Below, in pieces: positions 7,915 to 15,475 of a stretch of 64,000 bases of DNA; positions within the stretch are counted from its first letter, which is position 1, and every line of letters starts with the position of its first letter. Origin of the DNA: a virus; the IMG/VR virus record IMGVR_UViG_3300042881_002516, positions 1-64,000 of that record. One strand, given 5' to 3'. The notes below the pieces were generated by a model. That model saw nothing but the letters and a program-made list of their open reading frames with translations. It ran no database searches and was not told the DNA's origin. The position numbers and the translations under genes are program-made.

Positions 7915-8567
7915 GGGCCGGGCGACTCCGATTTAAGCGGCAAGCGGATCATACCATCGCGGTACTCGTCGCGGCGGCGGCGTCCTTGTTGCTCGATGCC
8001 GAGGCCCTGTACCGCTTCGCGATACGAATTCTTGAAGTACTGGAGCATGTTGTCCGGGCCCTTGGTGTAGCTATAGGCCTGAATCAAACAAGCGTACAAC
8101 AGGGCTTCCGGTGCATTAATGCTGATCCAGGTGTTCGGGTTTGCCGAGGACAACTGGGCCGGTCGGTAGATATAGCCAAGCTCGACCACGTAGTTAGCGC
8201 CAGGCGTCGGGGCTACGTAGAACGTGTTTTGGTCCCACACCGAATAGTACTTGGGCACGCCGGTCGTCGAACCGTTCGGCCAATACTCCTTCATGAAGGA
8301 GGTGTCTCGGAAATCCAAGAAAATCTGGTTAGATCCCGAGGTGATCATCATGTACCGATGGGTCAGGATATCGCTCGGAGCGGACAGAAATTTGTTGCCC
8401 AAGGTCATGTTGGCCGTGGCCTCAACCTTGAACACGTCCAAATCGATCTCGCGAAGAATCTGATTCTCCGCCATCGTGATAAACGTATTGATCACCGCAT
8501 TGGTGAACACGTTAGCGTTCACCTCGGTGTAGTTCCGAATGTTCGTGACTAGTTCGTCGTACGTCAT
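7911..8567 (-). CDS. Head-to-tail adaptor protein (SU10-type)
   Basis: 218 residues, with the adaptor-like start MTYDELVTNIRNYTEVNANVF and helical region ..FITMAENQILREIDLDVFK. The beta part contains LSAPSDILTHRYMM, and a helix follows (EALLYACLIQAYSYTKGPDNM) that is typical of the dodecameric adaptors which bind under the portal in short-tailed phages. The C-terminal tail is basic (QQGRRRRDEYRDGM), suited to contact with DNA or portal. A second adaptor-like gene lies at 8915-9580, so two stacked rings, or an adaptor plus gatekeeper, are plausible. It overlaps both neighbours by four bases. Confidence 0.75.
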   Translation of the reverse strand: MTYDELVTNIRNYTEVNANVFTNAVINTFITMAENQILREIDLDVFKVEATANMTLGNKFLSAPSDILTHRYMMITSGSNQIFLDFRDTSFMKEYWPNGSTTGVPKYYSVWDQNTFYVAPTPGANYVVELGYIYRPAQLSSANPNTWISINAPEALLYACLIQAYSYTKGPDNMLQYFKNSYREAVQGLGIEQQGRRRRDEYRDGMIRLPLKSESPGP

Positions 8568-8914
8568 GATGTAGCCACCGAAACTGACCCCACTACGCCT
8601 TGAGCGATCAAAGCCTGGCCCTCAACATAGGGCCGCATATCGTTCGTGTTACGAGCAGATCCGTAACTCTGAAAAGCCGTAAAACCGGGCGCGCCAACGT
8701 ACACAGAAACCGGTTCAATACGATCAGGCCTCGGATCGCGCAAAGCGATTGCGTCACCACGGTAACGCAACGGCTCAAGCTGCGGCTCCTTCGGCTCGTA
8801 ATCATCGGGGCAGACCATGTATCCCTGCCACTGCTTACGCAGCACATTGTAAGGATACCGCTGACCACAAAAATCACACAGCCCGTAAGAAAACTTACCT
8901 GTTGCGTAGGCCAC
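8564..8914 (-). CDS. Small zinc-ribbon-like virion-region protein
   Basis: 116 residues. The N-terminal half holds C13xxC16 (GLCDFCGQRYPYNVLRKQW) and C35 (MVCPDDYEPKEPQLEPLR), so it may bind one metal with an additional ligand. The remainder is Pro/Arg-rich. The same small protein pattern lies between adaptor genes in other podoviruses. Its role in connector assembly is inferred only from place. It is coupled by ATGA to the adaptor gene behind it. Confidence 0.7.
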   Translation of the reverse strand: MAYATGKFSYGLCDFCGQRYPYNVLRKQWQGYMVCPDDYEPKEPQLEPLRYRGDAIALRDPRPDRIEPVSVYVGAPGFTAFQSYGSARNTNDMRPYVEGQALIAQGVVGSVSVATS

Positions 8915-9580
8915 TTAGACCCCCATGTCCGGGACAAACTGCACGCTTGCTGTGTCCCGATCCTCCATGGCCGCTCGGTTAAAGTCCTCTTCGTAAATCG
9001 CCTTGAGTGCTGCCGTACGATCCGGCGCAAACTTCAACGACAACTGATAAGCCAGCCCCGACGCAAGACACGGCAAGAACCGGAAGTTAATGTCCGCCTC
9101 GTTCGTGTATACGCCAGCGTCCTGAATCCGACGAATCTTGTAGTACACAAAGGTGTACGTCTGATCCGCCGCCGGATAAAAGAAGACCTTGGTCGGATTG
9201 GCACGCTGCACGTAAAACTGTGCCGGGCGCGATTCCGAGGTCTTGTCCGGTACGTTCAAGTAGTCTTCGCGGCTTATACGCTCGATGTACACGTCGCTGT
9301 TAATGCCTTGGCTGTTTTGGCGAATGATCGCCTCCAAGACGTTAACGGTATCCGATGGGAGCGTAATCTCGTTAACACCTTGAGTCAGGGTGTACGTAGC
9401 CTGCTCAATGGTCCAAAGGTTCAAGCCACGATTGGCCCAATCCAGAAACAGCAAATTGAGCGAGCGGCGTGCGGAGTTGAGCTGATAACCGCTCGTCGGC
9501 CGCATGCCGCAACGCTCAAATGCTTCTTCAACCAAGTCGTCAATCGACAGGTTGAAGTCTGTTGTGCCAGAAGTAGCCAT
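8915..9580 (-). CDS. Head completion/adaptor protein (P22 gp4-like)
   Basis: 221 residues. The helical start (DLVEEAFERCGMRPTSGYQLNSARRSLNLLFLDWANRGLNLW) and the beta lines LTQGVNEITLPSDTVNVLEA and KVFFYPAADQTYTFVYYK resemble the P22 gp4 packaged-DNA stabilisation family and related adaptors. These proteins plug onto the portal after packaging. A C-terminal helix contains FLPCLASGLAYQLSLKFAPDR. The order head decoration, small basic proteins, adaptor, adaptor, tail supports this. It is a clear paralogue-like companion of the 218-residue adaptor. I cannot tell from sequence alone which one touches the portal. Confidence 0.75.
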   Translation of the reverse strand: MATSGTTDFNLSIDDLVEEAFERCGMRPTSGYQLNSARRSLNLLFLDWANRGLNLWTIEQATYTLTQGVNEITLPSDTVNVLEAIIRQNSQGINSDVYIERISREDYLNVPDKTSESRPAQFYVQRANPTKVFFYPAADQTYTFVYYKIRRIQDAGVYTNEADINFRFLPCLASGLAYQLSLKFAPDRTAALKAIYEEDFNRAAMEDRDTASVQFVPDMGV

Positions 9581-9583
9581 TGA

Positions 9584-9835
9584 TTAGCCGCAAGACCCGC
9601 CGTAGCGCATCTTCTTGACCTTCTTCTTGGCCATGCCGCCCTTCTTGTAGCCGCGAGCCATGCCACCGCCCATCATGCCCATGGCCATCTCTTTGTGCTG
9701 ATTTATAGCACCGCCCTTAGCAGCCATGACAACCTTACCGGTCTTCATGCTGGGCTTTGACACCATGTGATTCTTGGGACCTTTTCCAACAGCGCCACCA
9801 CCGCGAACGGCTGCGCCCATGCCACGTCCGGCCAT
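9584..9835 (-). CDS. Small Gly/Lys/Met-rich basic protein
   Basis: 83 residues, strongly basic and low in complexity, with repeated KKGG-like patches (MARGYKKGGMAKKKVKKM). Its N-terminus (GMGAAVRGGGAVGKG) is closely similar to that of the protein at 10256-10579 (CMGVAMRGGGAVRKGMG), so the two are probably paralogous at their starts. It lies between the adaptor and a 54-residue protein of the same style. A DNA- or capsid-binding virion protein is a reasonable but unproven inference. Confidence 0.7.
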   Translation of the reverse strand: MAGRGMGAAVRGGGAVGKGPKNHMVSKPSMKTGKVVMAAKGGAINQHKEMAMGMMGGGMARGYKKGGMAKKKVKKMRYGGSCG

Positions 9836-9836
9836 G

Positions 9837-10001
9837 TTACTTACCCCGCATCGCGCGACCGCGCGCGTCCTTGCTGTTGCTCTTCATGGCACGGCCTTTC
9901 TTATCGGCCATACCACCCTTCTTCATCTTACCAAGGCCATCCGCAGCGAAAGAAGGAACCTTCTTACCGCCCTTCATGACCATCTTGAGTTTGCCAGGCA
10001 T
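9837..10001 (-). CDS. Tiny basic protein (54 residues)
   Basis: ATG at 10001 gives MPGKLKMVMKGGKKVPSFAA, continuing with KMKKGGMADKKGRAMK and ending RGRAMRGK. The frame closes two bases before the ATG of the next gene. It is about one-third Lys/Arg and shares the KKGGMA motif with the following 83-residue protein. Good packing between neighbours and the shared motif support a real gene despite its size. Function unknown. Confidence 0.7.
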   Translation of the reverse strand: MPGKLKMVMKGGKKVPSFAADGLGKMKKGGMADKKGRAMKSNSKDARGRAMRGK

Positions 10002-10003
10002 TG

Positions 10004-10252
10004 TTAATCCCTCGTAGTACGGATTTCGTCAAGTTTAGCTTCAAGACGATTGAATCGTTGGTCAACGTGCGCGACAAACTTCTCGATTCTATCGTCCACT
10101 TCTCTGCGAGTGATGTGGTCTCTCGCAATCTCCTCACGGGTTCGGTTGAGCAATATATTCAGCCGAGCCAGTTCATCAAACTTACCCTTTAGCATGAATC
10201 CCATCCCGGTCACTATCGCTGACAGGATGATGTTCCAGATCATGATTTCCAT
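10004..10252 (-). CDS. Membrane-anchored coiled-coil protein
   Basis: 82 residues: one hydrophobic N-terminal segment (IMIWNIILSAIVTGMGFML, residues 3-21), then a charged helix (LNRTREEIARDHITRREVDDRIEKFV) that looks like a coiled coil. This layout is shared with inner-membrane spanin subunits and with small phage membrane proteins of unknown role. It lies in the head-tail gene run, not the lysis cassette, which makes a spanin less certain. A similar architecture recurs at 57224-57481 and 57478-57642. Confidence 0.65.
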   Translation of the reverse strand: MEIMIWNIILSAIVTGMGFMLKGKFDELARLNILLNRTREEIARDHITRREVDDRIEKFVAHVDQRFNRLEAKLDEIRTTRD

Positions 10253-10255
10253 CGA

Positions 10256-10579
10256 CTAACACTTCCATCGCCGACGGGCCTGTCGAATCCGACTGTTTGG
10301 ATCCTTGGCCGCTTCTGGGTACATCTTCATCTGACCGGCGGAACGTGCACAAAACGACTTACGTCGCTTTGCCCGAGCAGGGCCCGGATTGGATTCCGTT
10401 ACGGCCGTCTGAAGTCTGCTTCCGGGGTTCGCTTTGCGATAGGCGGCAACACCTTTTTTGGTCATGCCGGCACCTTGCTTCGTCGGGCGGAAATTACCGC
10501 TCTTAACCGAAGTTTTGATGCCCATGCCTTTGCGGACGGCACCGCCGCCACGCATGGCAACGCCCATGCAGCCGGGCAT
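10256..10579 (-). CDS. DUF6321-like basic protein
   Basis: 107 residues. The central line MTKKGVAAYRKANPGSRLQTAVT is the hallmark of a small phage/bacterial family (DUF6321 as I recall it) usually found in virion gene blocks. It also has KRRKSFCARSAGQMKMYPEAAKDPNSRIRQARRRWKC, basic and with two Cys. The N-terminus is shared with the protein at 9584-9835. It shares one base with the upstream stop. A DNA-binding or head-associated role is inferred from its charge. Confidence 0.75.
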   Translation of the reverse strand: MPGCMGVAMRGGGAVRKGMGIKTSVKSGNFRPTKQGAGMTKKGVAAYRKANPGSRLQTAVTESNPGPARAKRRKSFCARSAGQMKMYPEAAKDPNSRIRQARRRWKC

Positions 10580-10881
10580 TAGGCCGGCGCTCCGCCCACG
10601 TACAGCACGGTGACGCTCAACACTTGCGCATCCGCGATAGTCACGTAAACGCCATCGGTAGCCAAAATTCCGTCATCGGGAATAATGAGATCGTAGGCTC
10701 CAGCCGCTGCCGGGGTCTTAATGTCAAGAATCGTGGTGCCACTGGCCCCGCCGGTCTTGAGGGTGAACCCAGAGGCGGTCCCAGAATTGGTGAAATACAC
10801 GCCTTGGACACGCGTACGGCCGTTTACCGCATCGCCAGTGGCGACCACGGTTTTGGCTTTGACGTCACTTGCAAAACTCAT
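10579..10881 (-). CDS. Small beta-rich virion protein
   Basis: 100 residues (MSFASDVKAKTVVATGDAVNGRTRVQGVYFTN...). The pattern of a short beta sandwich with GTASGFTLKTGGASGTTILDI and VYVTIADAQVLSVTVLYVG matches small head or tail decoration proteins encoded near capsid genes. It follows the inverted repeat in the gap upstream and overlaps the next gene by one base. No catalytic residues are visible. Confidence 0.65.
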   Translation of the reverse strand: MSFASDVKAKTVVATGDAVNGRTRVQGVYFTNSGTASGFTLKTGGASGTTILDIKTPAAAGAYDLIIPDDGILATDGVYVTIADAQVLSVTVLYVGGAPA

Positions 10882-10914
10882 AGCCCTGCTTCCTTTGTCT
10901 AGGTGAAGCCGGAT

Positions 10915-10942
10915 CGCCCCGGATCATTGCTGACCCGGGGCG
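10915..10942. repeat. GC-rich inverted repeat
   Basis: Eight-base arms CGCCCCGG and CCGGGGCG are separated by 12 bases, between the decoration-like gene and the small beta-rich protein. A T-run follows only on the plus strand, so it is not an obvious terminator for the minus-strand genes. It may be an RNA structure in the leader of the downstream gene or a processing site. Confidence 0.55.
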
Positions 10943-10951
10943 CTTCCGTTT

Positions 10952-11665
10952 TTAGCGCGTCGCCGAGGCGAAGATGTAGTCGATCTTCGTCGAACGCGTG
11001 CCCGTGGCACTGCCCGACAAAGACATCGCCGCTAGCGCCAACTCCGTAGTCGGAATGTTGGTCGTGTGCGTCGCAACGAGCTTGCGGTTTACGAAAAACT
11101 CCACAACGCCAGTACCGCTCACGCGGAAACCAAGGGTGACGTCGGTGTCGTCGACAAGATCAACGCCCGAGTCCGTCGAGGTCTCGGTGCCGCCCGATTC
11201 CGTCTTGCAGAGGATCGAGGCATTGCCGTCGTCCACCTGGAACACGATGCGATCGGCAGCCGTCAACATGGCTTCCGGGTTGGTCGCAAAGTTAACAGTG
11301 AGCCCAGCGCAAATGTCGGTCTGATCGGCGTCGTTGCACTGGAGGCGGGTCTCAAACCACACCACCTTATCGGCAGCGGCCTTGTAGACCTCATTGCCTT
11401 GAATTGACGCGCCGTCGTCGTCCGTCGTAGCAGCCGAGGTCAGCGCAAGGAGCCCATTGACCGTGTCGGCAACAATGCCGGCAGAGGCTCCCGAATCCTT
11501 AACTACGGTCCAATCGTTGGTGCTATCGAGCGCAACGCCGAGAAAGTCGTCCATGTACGAGACGACCGCTGGGTTTGCGGAAATGGTGAGATCAGTGCCC
11601 CAGGCGCCCGTGACGGTGCCTTTGCCCGAATACTGGAGCGGGCCAGAAAAATGCGTAACAGCCAT
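10952..11665 (-). CDS. Capsid decoration-like beta-sandwich protein
   Basis: 237 residues. After a short N-terminal arm (MAVTHFSGPLQYSGKGTVTG) comes a jelly-roll-like domain with lines VWFETRLQCNDADQTDICAGLTV, VTLGFRVSGTGVVEFFVNRKLVATH and IDYIFASATR, which resemble concanavalin-type lectin folds used as head decorations. It is the first gene after the major capsid protein and its terminator, a usual place for decoration proteins. Some readthrough or a separate transcript is needed to express it. Confident as virion protein, less so as decoration. Confidence 0.65.
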   Translation of the reverse strand: MAVTHFSGPLQYSGKGTVTGAWGTDLTISANPAVVSYMDDFLGVALDSTNDWTVVKDSGASAGIVADTVNGLLALTSAATTDDDGASIQGNEVYKAAADKVVWFETRLQCNDADQTDICAGLTVNFATNPEAMLTAADRIVFQVDDGNASILCKTESGGTETSTDSGVDLVDDTDVTLGFRVSGTGVVEFFVNRKLVATHTTNIPTTELALAAMSLSGSATGTRSTKIDYIFASATR

Positions 11666-11772
11666 GTTGTCCTCACATGCGAGTTAGGTACGGCTGTCTG
11701 CATGTCGTCAGCCGGGTCTGTCAGACGTACCTGGATTACCCCGGAACAATTCAACTATACGTCAGCAAATTC

Positions 11773-11804
11773 AATAAAAGAAGGGGGTCTTTCGACCCCC
11801 TTCT
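11773..11804 (-). terminator. Rho-independent terminator behind the capsid gene
   Basis: A perfect 11-bp stem (AGAAGGGGGTC / GACCCCCTTCT on the minus strand) with a GAAA tetraloop, followed by TTTTATT. It starts 12 bases after the capsid stop. It should lower expression of downstream tail genes relative to the capsid protein. Confidence 0.92.
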
Positions 11805-11815
11805 GTTTGCCGCTA

Positions 11816-12724
11816 TTAAGCAGCGCCGGGCGATCCGAAGATGCCACGCGGGTCGCTGAAGCCGAAGCTGTAGCGCTCGCGAGCCTTGTACCGCACGTTG
11901 CCGGTATCGAAGTCGCCCTCGAAACCAGTCTTGATGGCAACACGCTGGAACATCTTCATGCCGTTCGGAGCGTCGGTCTTGATGAACCAAGCGTCCGGGT
12001 CGGTCAAGAAGTGGTTCACGGTGTAGCCCTGCGGCACCATGCCCATGTTCTTCACGGCGTTGATGTCGTTATCCGCAGTGCCAACGCGCAGCGTCGACTT
12101 GAGGATACGGTCAGCCGTAAACATGAGTTCCTTCGGGATGATGAGCTTCAAGCCCTGAACAGCGATCTTCAGGCCGCGCTCGTCGATGAACGCAGCAATG
12201 TCGATCAAAGCCTGCTCAAGCGAGGTCTCGCTCAGGTCAGCAGCCGTGGTGAGCTCGTTCTTCAGATCCGGACCCGAGAGGGTCGGGTGATCGAGCGCAC
12301 ACAGCGGCTTTCCGTCGCCGCCGATCGAGGTGTCGAACGCGCCGTTGAGCACGCTGGCAGCCTTGATCTGCTTCGTCTGAGCCATCGAACGAGCCAGCGC
12401 CTTGGTGTAACGCGCCGAGAGCTTGTCGTAGAGGTTGTCCTCAACGGCTTCCTCGGTGAGCGAAAACGCCAGAGCGACGGTCTCGTGGGTGTAGCGCGAG
12501 GTGTAGACTTCCTGCGCCTGGTCGTATGCAACGCCAGCGCCTTCCGTCTTCACCGGAGCTTCACCGAAGCCCGACTCCATGACCTCTTCTTCGAACGCAC
12601 GATCCGAGGTCTCCACCGAGTAGATCTCGGCGTGCTCGTTCTCGTAGTTCTTGTACTCAAGGCCGAACAGGGCATTCAAGCCCGGCTCGAGTTCCTTGAC
12701 TAATTGTGCACGTGAAATAGCCAT
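11816..12724 (-). CDS. Major capsid protein (Mu gpT-like)
   Basis: 302 residues. The start MAISRAQLVKELEPGLNALFG and the lines FEEEVMESGFGEAPVKTEGAGVAYDQAQE, YTHETVALAFSLTEEAVEDNLYDKL and LARSMAQTKQIKAASVLNGAF are characteristic of the Mu gpT-like major head protein family with an HK97-type fold in short-tailed aquatic phages. It assembles the icosahedral shell around the scaffold. The order TerL, portal, GroES, scaffold, two small genes, capsid protein is consistent. A strong terminator follows. No cleavage site or delta domain is obvious, so the separate scaffold at 13829-14734 probably guides assembly. Confidence 0.9.
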   Translation of the reverse strand: MAISRAQLVKELEPGLNALFGLEYKNYENEHAEIYSVETSDRAFEEEVMESGFGEAPVKTEGAGVAYDQAQEVYTSRYTHETVALAFSLTEEAVEDNLYDKLSARYTKALARSMAQTKQIKAASVLNGAFDTSIGGDGKPLCALDHPTLSGPDLKNELTTAADLSETSLEQALIDIAAFIDERGLKIAVQGLKLIIPKELMFTADRILKSTLRVGTADNDINAVKNMGMVPQGYTVNHFLTDPDAWFIKTDAPNGMKMFQRVAIKTGFEGDFDTGNVRYKARERYSFGFSDPRGIFGSPGAA

Positions 12725-12742
12725 TTTTTATGCCCCTATAAA

Positions 12743-13321
12743 TCAGGTTACGGCCTTGACGCCGGTGCTGCCGTACAGGTGCTCGTTGATTTTCACAACG
12801 ACCACGGCAAAGTTCCCCAGCTCGTTGCCCGGAACATTCCAGAGACCAACGATCTTGAGGTTGAGTGCCGCCGTGTCAGCGATGGTGGACGAATCCAATT
12901 CCATCGTCGACAGGCCCGTGGTGGCGCTACCGCCAGTTCCAACGACGTCAGCGTTCTTGCCGATGTCGGCTTGCTCGATGTCCTCGTCCGCCTGGATCAG
13001 GAACAACTGGCTCGGATCGTCAAGCACGTCGGCAATGATCTTGCCGGAGGTGATGTTGACGCTGCCCGGATAGTAGTTCTTCCAAGTCGGCTTGCCCGTG
13101 GTCGGGTCGACATAGAAGCAGCCGTTGAAGACGCCCAGCGCCGCAGCGTGCGTAGCCGGAACGAACTTAACGACATAACCGTTCACGATCGTCACCAGGT
13201 CGCCCTGATAGATCGCACCTGATTGGTTGTCCGCAATCTCGTAACCGTACTGCTTCTGGGACCCAGTTGCAGACAGATTGCCGAGAGGACGGAGACCAAA
13301 GGCTTTATCTACGTTTGCCAT
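12743..13321 (-). CDS. Head decoration/structural protein
   Basis: 192 residues, starting MANVDKAFGLRPLGNLSATGSQKQY. Phage capsid-adjacent proteins with the opening ANVD.PFGLRP and the line IYQGDLVTIVNGYVVKF..ATHAAALGVFNGCFYVDPTTGKPTW are recurrent companions of this capsid family. The fold is probably a beta barrel. It is 18 bases upstream of the capsid gene and should be co-transcribed in high amount. A decoration or capsid-stabilising role is inferred from position. Confidence 0.75.
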   Translation of the reverse strand: MANVDKAFGLRPLGNLSATGSQKQYGYEIADNQSGAIYQGDLVTIVNGYVVKFVPATHAAALGVFNGCFYVDPTTGKPTWKNYYPGSVNITSGKIIADVLDDPSQLFLIQADEDIEQADIGKNADVVGTGGSATTGLSTMELDSSTIADTAALNLKIVGLWNVPGNELGNFAVVVVKINEHLYGSTGVKAVT

Positions 13322-13342
13322 TTGATTAATCCTCTGAAAAAG

Positions 13343-13822
13343 TTATTCACTGGTTCCTTTGGAACCGCCGAATGAAACACGGGATCTGCGATTCGGTCGC
13401 TCAATGACCATGCTCGAATGAGCATTGCTTTTCATGAGCTCGTTATCAGCAGCCTGCATTTGGTCGCTCGCCTTGCCTCGGTAATGCGTATTGCGCTCTT
13501 CGACCGTTTCCTCGGGAATACGAGCAAGAAGAAGGCCTCCCACGCTGATCACGCCAGCATGTCGACCATCGTCCGACGTTGGAACCGGGAAGTCAGGGTA
13601 CTCGTCCGCACGAACCAGCTCGTACCCCTCACGGAGACGACCTGCGATGTTCGTACGATCTTCCACCCCACCTGCCGAAGCTCGGATCCAGCGGTGCTTG
13701 TAACCTACAGGGGCCGGAGGCGCATCCAAGCGAGAAGGCGGAGCCCATGGCTTACGTCGCGCAGACTTTCCACGAGCATCAGCTTCTCGGGAAGTGCGAT
13801 TAAGGGTTTTAACGTCGCTCAT
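13343..13822 (-). CDS. Conserved protein between scaffold and capsid genes
   Basis: 159 residues. The N-terminal third is basic and Pro-rich (SARRKPWAPPSRLDAPPAPVGY); then come KHRWIRASAGGVEDRTNIAGRLREGYELVRADEYPDFPV and GVISVGGLLLARIPEETVEERNTHY. This arrangement is conserved between scaffold and capsid genes in many aquatic podoviruses. No enzyme motif is seen. Likely an assembly or minor head protein. Confidence 0.7.
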   Translation of the reverse strand: MSDVKTLNRTSREADARGKSARRKPWAPPSRLDAPPAPVGYKHRWIRASAGGVEDRTNIAGRLREGYELVRADEYPDFPVPTSDDGRHAGVISVGGLLLARIPEETVEERNTHYRGKASDQMQAADNELMKSNAHSSMVIERPNRRSRVSFGGSKGTSE

Positions 13823-13828
13823 AGTTCC

Positions 13829-14734
13829 TTACTCCTTCACGTACTTGGCGTATTCCTCAAGGGGAACGCCCAGCTTTTTAGCAATTGCCACTTGACTAGG
13901 GGTCAACTTGACAGTGCGGCGTGCAGCATTGTTTACCCCGGTTGAACGGGAGGCGGGTGCTACGGTCTGCACGGATCTCGTAGCCCTCTGCGTACCAGCA
14001 TTGTTTTCCGCAAACTTATGCGGAAACGACTCTCTGATACGTTTGTCAAGTTCATCATAGTACTCGTCCGAGCTCGGGTCAAATCCCTCAACTTGGATCA
14101 ACTGACGATGAATTCCCCAAGCGGCGTGGGTCATGACGTTATCTCGCCCGTACCACTTGTTTCTCTCAGCCCATTCCTCGACGCGAGGATCGACCTGACG
14201 CGGCTGTTGCTGGACAGGCTGTTGAGCCGGCTGCTGGGCCGCCGCCTGTTGCTGCGCGGCCCACGCTGCTCGCTGCTGGTTGGCCTGATCGATCTGGTTC
14301 TGCTCGTACGTCAGAGACGCCAGGCGCTGCTGGGCCTCAGTCTCCGTATCCACGTCGCCCTCTTCACGAGCCTTGCGGATAATCTGCTTGAGCGCCACGA
14401 CCTGCGTCTCAACGCGGCCCTTGGCCTCCGTCAAACGCTCTTCGTCACTCCTGAGATACTGCTGCTCAAGCTGCTGCGCACGAGATTGCACCTGCTTGGC
14501 ATATTCCAAGGCCGCCTGCTCACGGCGCTGCGTCTCGCGCAGGCGCGCGGTCAGCTTGTCGATACGCTTCTTGACGTTATCGCTGTACTGGTCAAGCTCT
14601 TTCTCAGGGGCGGCAGACTCGGCTTTGGTCGGCTCAGACGTTTCTGGAACGACCTTCGCCTCGCCTGTCTCAGCCACCTCCACGGTGGCAGGAACTTCGT
14701 CCTCGCCAACGTTAAATTCTAGCTGTTCATTCAT
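13829..14734 (-). CDS. Scaffolding protein
   Basis: 301 residues. Acidic N-terminal third, then a long coiled coil (about residues 45-170, rich in Glu/Gln/Arg), a Gln/Pro/Ala linker (AAQQQAAAQQPAQQPVQQQP) and a C-terminal basic segment ending SQVAIAKKLGVPLEEYAKYVKE. The combination is typical of phage scaffolds, in which a basic helix-turn-helix at the C-terminus binds the capsid protein. It lies between the GroES-like gene and the capsid genes. It should be released or degraded on head maturation; a protease candidate is discussed at the HEXXH protein. Confidence 0.85.
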   Translation of the reverse strand: MNEQLEFNVGEDEVPATVEVAETGEAKVVPETSEPTKAESAAPEKELDQYSDNVKKRIDKLTARLRETQRREQAALEYAKQVQSRAQQLEQQYLRSDEERLTEAKGRVETQVVALKQIIRKAREEGDVDTETEAQQRLASLTYEQNQIDQANQQRAAWAAQQQAAAQQPAQQPVQQQPRQVDPRVEEWAERNKWYGRDNVMTHAAWGIHRQLIQVEGFDPSSDEYYDELDKRIRESFPHKFAENNAGTQRATRSVQTVAPASRSTGVNNAARRTVKLTPSQVAIAKKLGVPLEEYAKYVKE

Positions 14735-14746
14735 ACGATCTCTCCG

Positions 14747-15214
14747 TTACCACATGTGAAGGACGTCTTCGGGATCGGCAACCTTGCCGAGCACCTCGTC
14801 GTCGTTGATCAGGCGAATCTCGCCACCGTCGATAGGAATACGCGCGCCGGCGTAACGGCCAAAGATGATCCAATCACCGACCGCGCACCACGGGCCGGTT
14901 GGGAACTTTGACTCGTCGTTGTAAGCAAGCGGACCTACCTTCAGGACGTAGCCGCACACCGTGCTGACCTGCTGCTTGCGCTGAGTCTCCTCGGCAAGCG
15001 CGATACCGCCCTTCGTCTTCTCCGCACCACGGTACGGAAGAATGGCGATACGCCAACCGGTTGGCGTTGGAATGCGGTCCAACACGGACTCGTCCAACTT
15101 CTCCGGCTTCAGGCCTTCGCTGGTATACGCATCTTCCAGAGTCGGAACTCTGGCGGCTTCCTCTTCCTGCCACTTCTTTTCCAAAGCGGTCAGCTCTTTG
15201 ACTTTCGTGCTCAT
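14747..15214 (-). CDS. GroES-like co-chaperonin (Cpn10)
   Basis: 155 residues: a 48-residue helical N-terminal extension, then a complete Cpn10 domain. The domain starts at PTPTGWRIAILPYRGAEKTK. The mobile loop lies near residues 62-80, with GGIAL at 69-73 corresponding to the hydrophobic GroEL-binding tripeptide. The roof part then runs VCGYVLKVGPLAY, and VGDWIIFGRYAG follows. Phage co-chaperonins replace host GroES so that the GroEL chamber accepts the capsid protein (as T4 gp31 does). It sits directly in front of the scaffold and capsid genes, which supports capsid folding as its job. The N-terminal extension exceeds the usual length of about 95 residues. Confidence 0.9.
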   Translation of the reverse strand: MSTKVKELTALEKKWQEEEAARVPTLEDAYTSEGLKPEKLDESVLDRIPTPTGWRIAILPYRGAEKTKGGIALAEETQRKQQVSTVCGYVLKVGPLAYNDESKFPTGPWCAVGDWIIFGRYAGARIPIDGGEIRLINDDEVLGKVADPEDVLHMW

Positions 15215-15229
15215 AAGTCTCCTGTCAGG

Positions 15230-15421
15230 TTAAAACCGGTCATCTGAGTGCTTCTTCAGCAAATCCCGCACGGAATCCTCGACCAGCTTTAACCCTTCGA
15301 GACGACCCATCATGAAGCGATAACGCTCCATGTCGGCAATGCTGCCGTTAAGGACGATGCTCTCAGAGCTCTCACGGAGCTTTCTGATTTCTTTCAGTAC
15401 TGCTTCTGCAAATTCAAGCAT
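15230..15421 (-). CDS. Small helical protein
   Basis: 63 residues from ATG 15421 (MLEFAEAVLKEIRKLRESSE). A longer in-frame version would start inside the hairpin at 15435-15463, so the shorter start is preferred. It is largely alpha-helical and amphipathic, ending VEDSVRDLLKKHSDDRF. No family recognised. It lies in the portal-GroES interval and may be a head assembly accessory. Confidence 0.6.
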   Translation of the reverse strand: MLEFAEAVLKEIRKLRESSESIVLNGSIADMERYRFMMGRLEGLKLVEDSVRDLLKKHSDDRF

Positions 15422-15434
15422 GGTGGGGTTCCAT

Positions 15435-15463
15435 GAAAAGCAAGGGGTTTTGCGCACCCCCTG
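15435..15463 (-). terminator. Weak hairpin/attenuator behind the basic gene
   Basis: On the minus strand AGGGG and CCCCT pair around GTGCGCAAAA, followed by TTGCTTTTC. It stands between the 82-residue basic protein and the small helical gene. Stem and T-run are short, so partial termination or simple RNA structure is more likely than full stop. Confidence 0.4.
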
Positions 15464-15475
15464 AAGCGCTTCAAC

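Noticed and set aside
10004-10252. Spanin annotation for the membrane coiled-coil protein
   Set aside because: It lies among connector genes, far from lysozyme and holin, so only a neutral description is given.
11651-12703. 350-codon plus-strand frame opposite the capsid gene
   Set aside because: Antisense shadow of the capsid gene.
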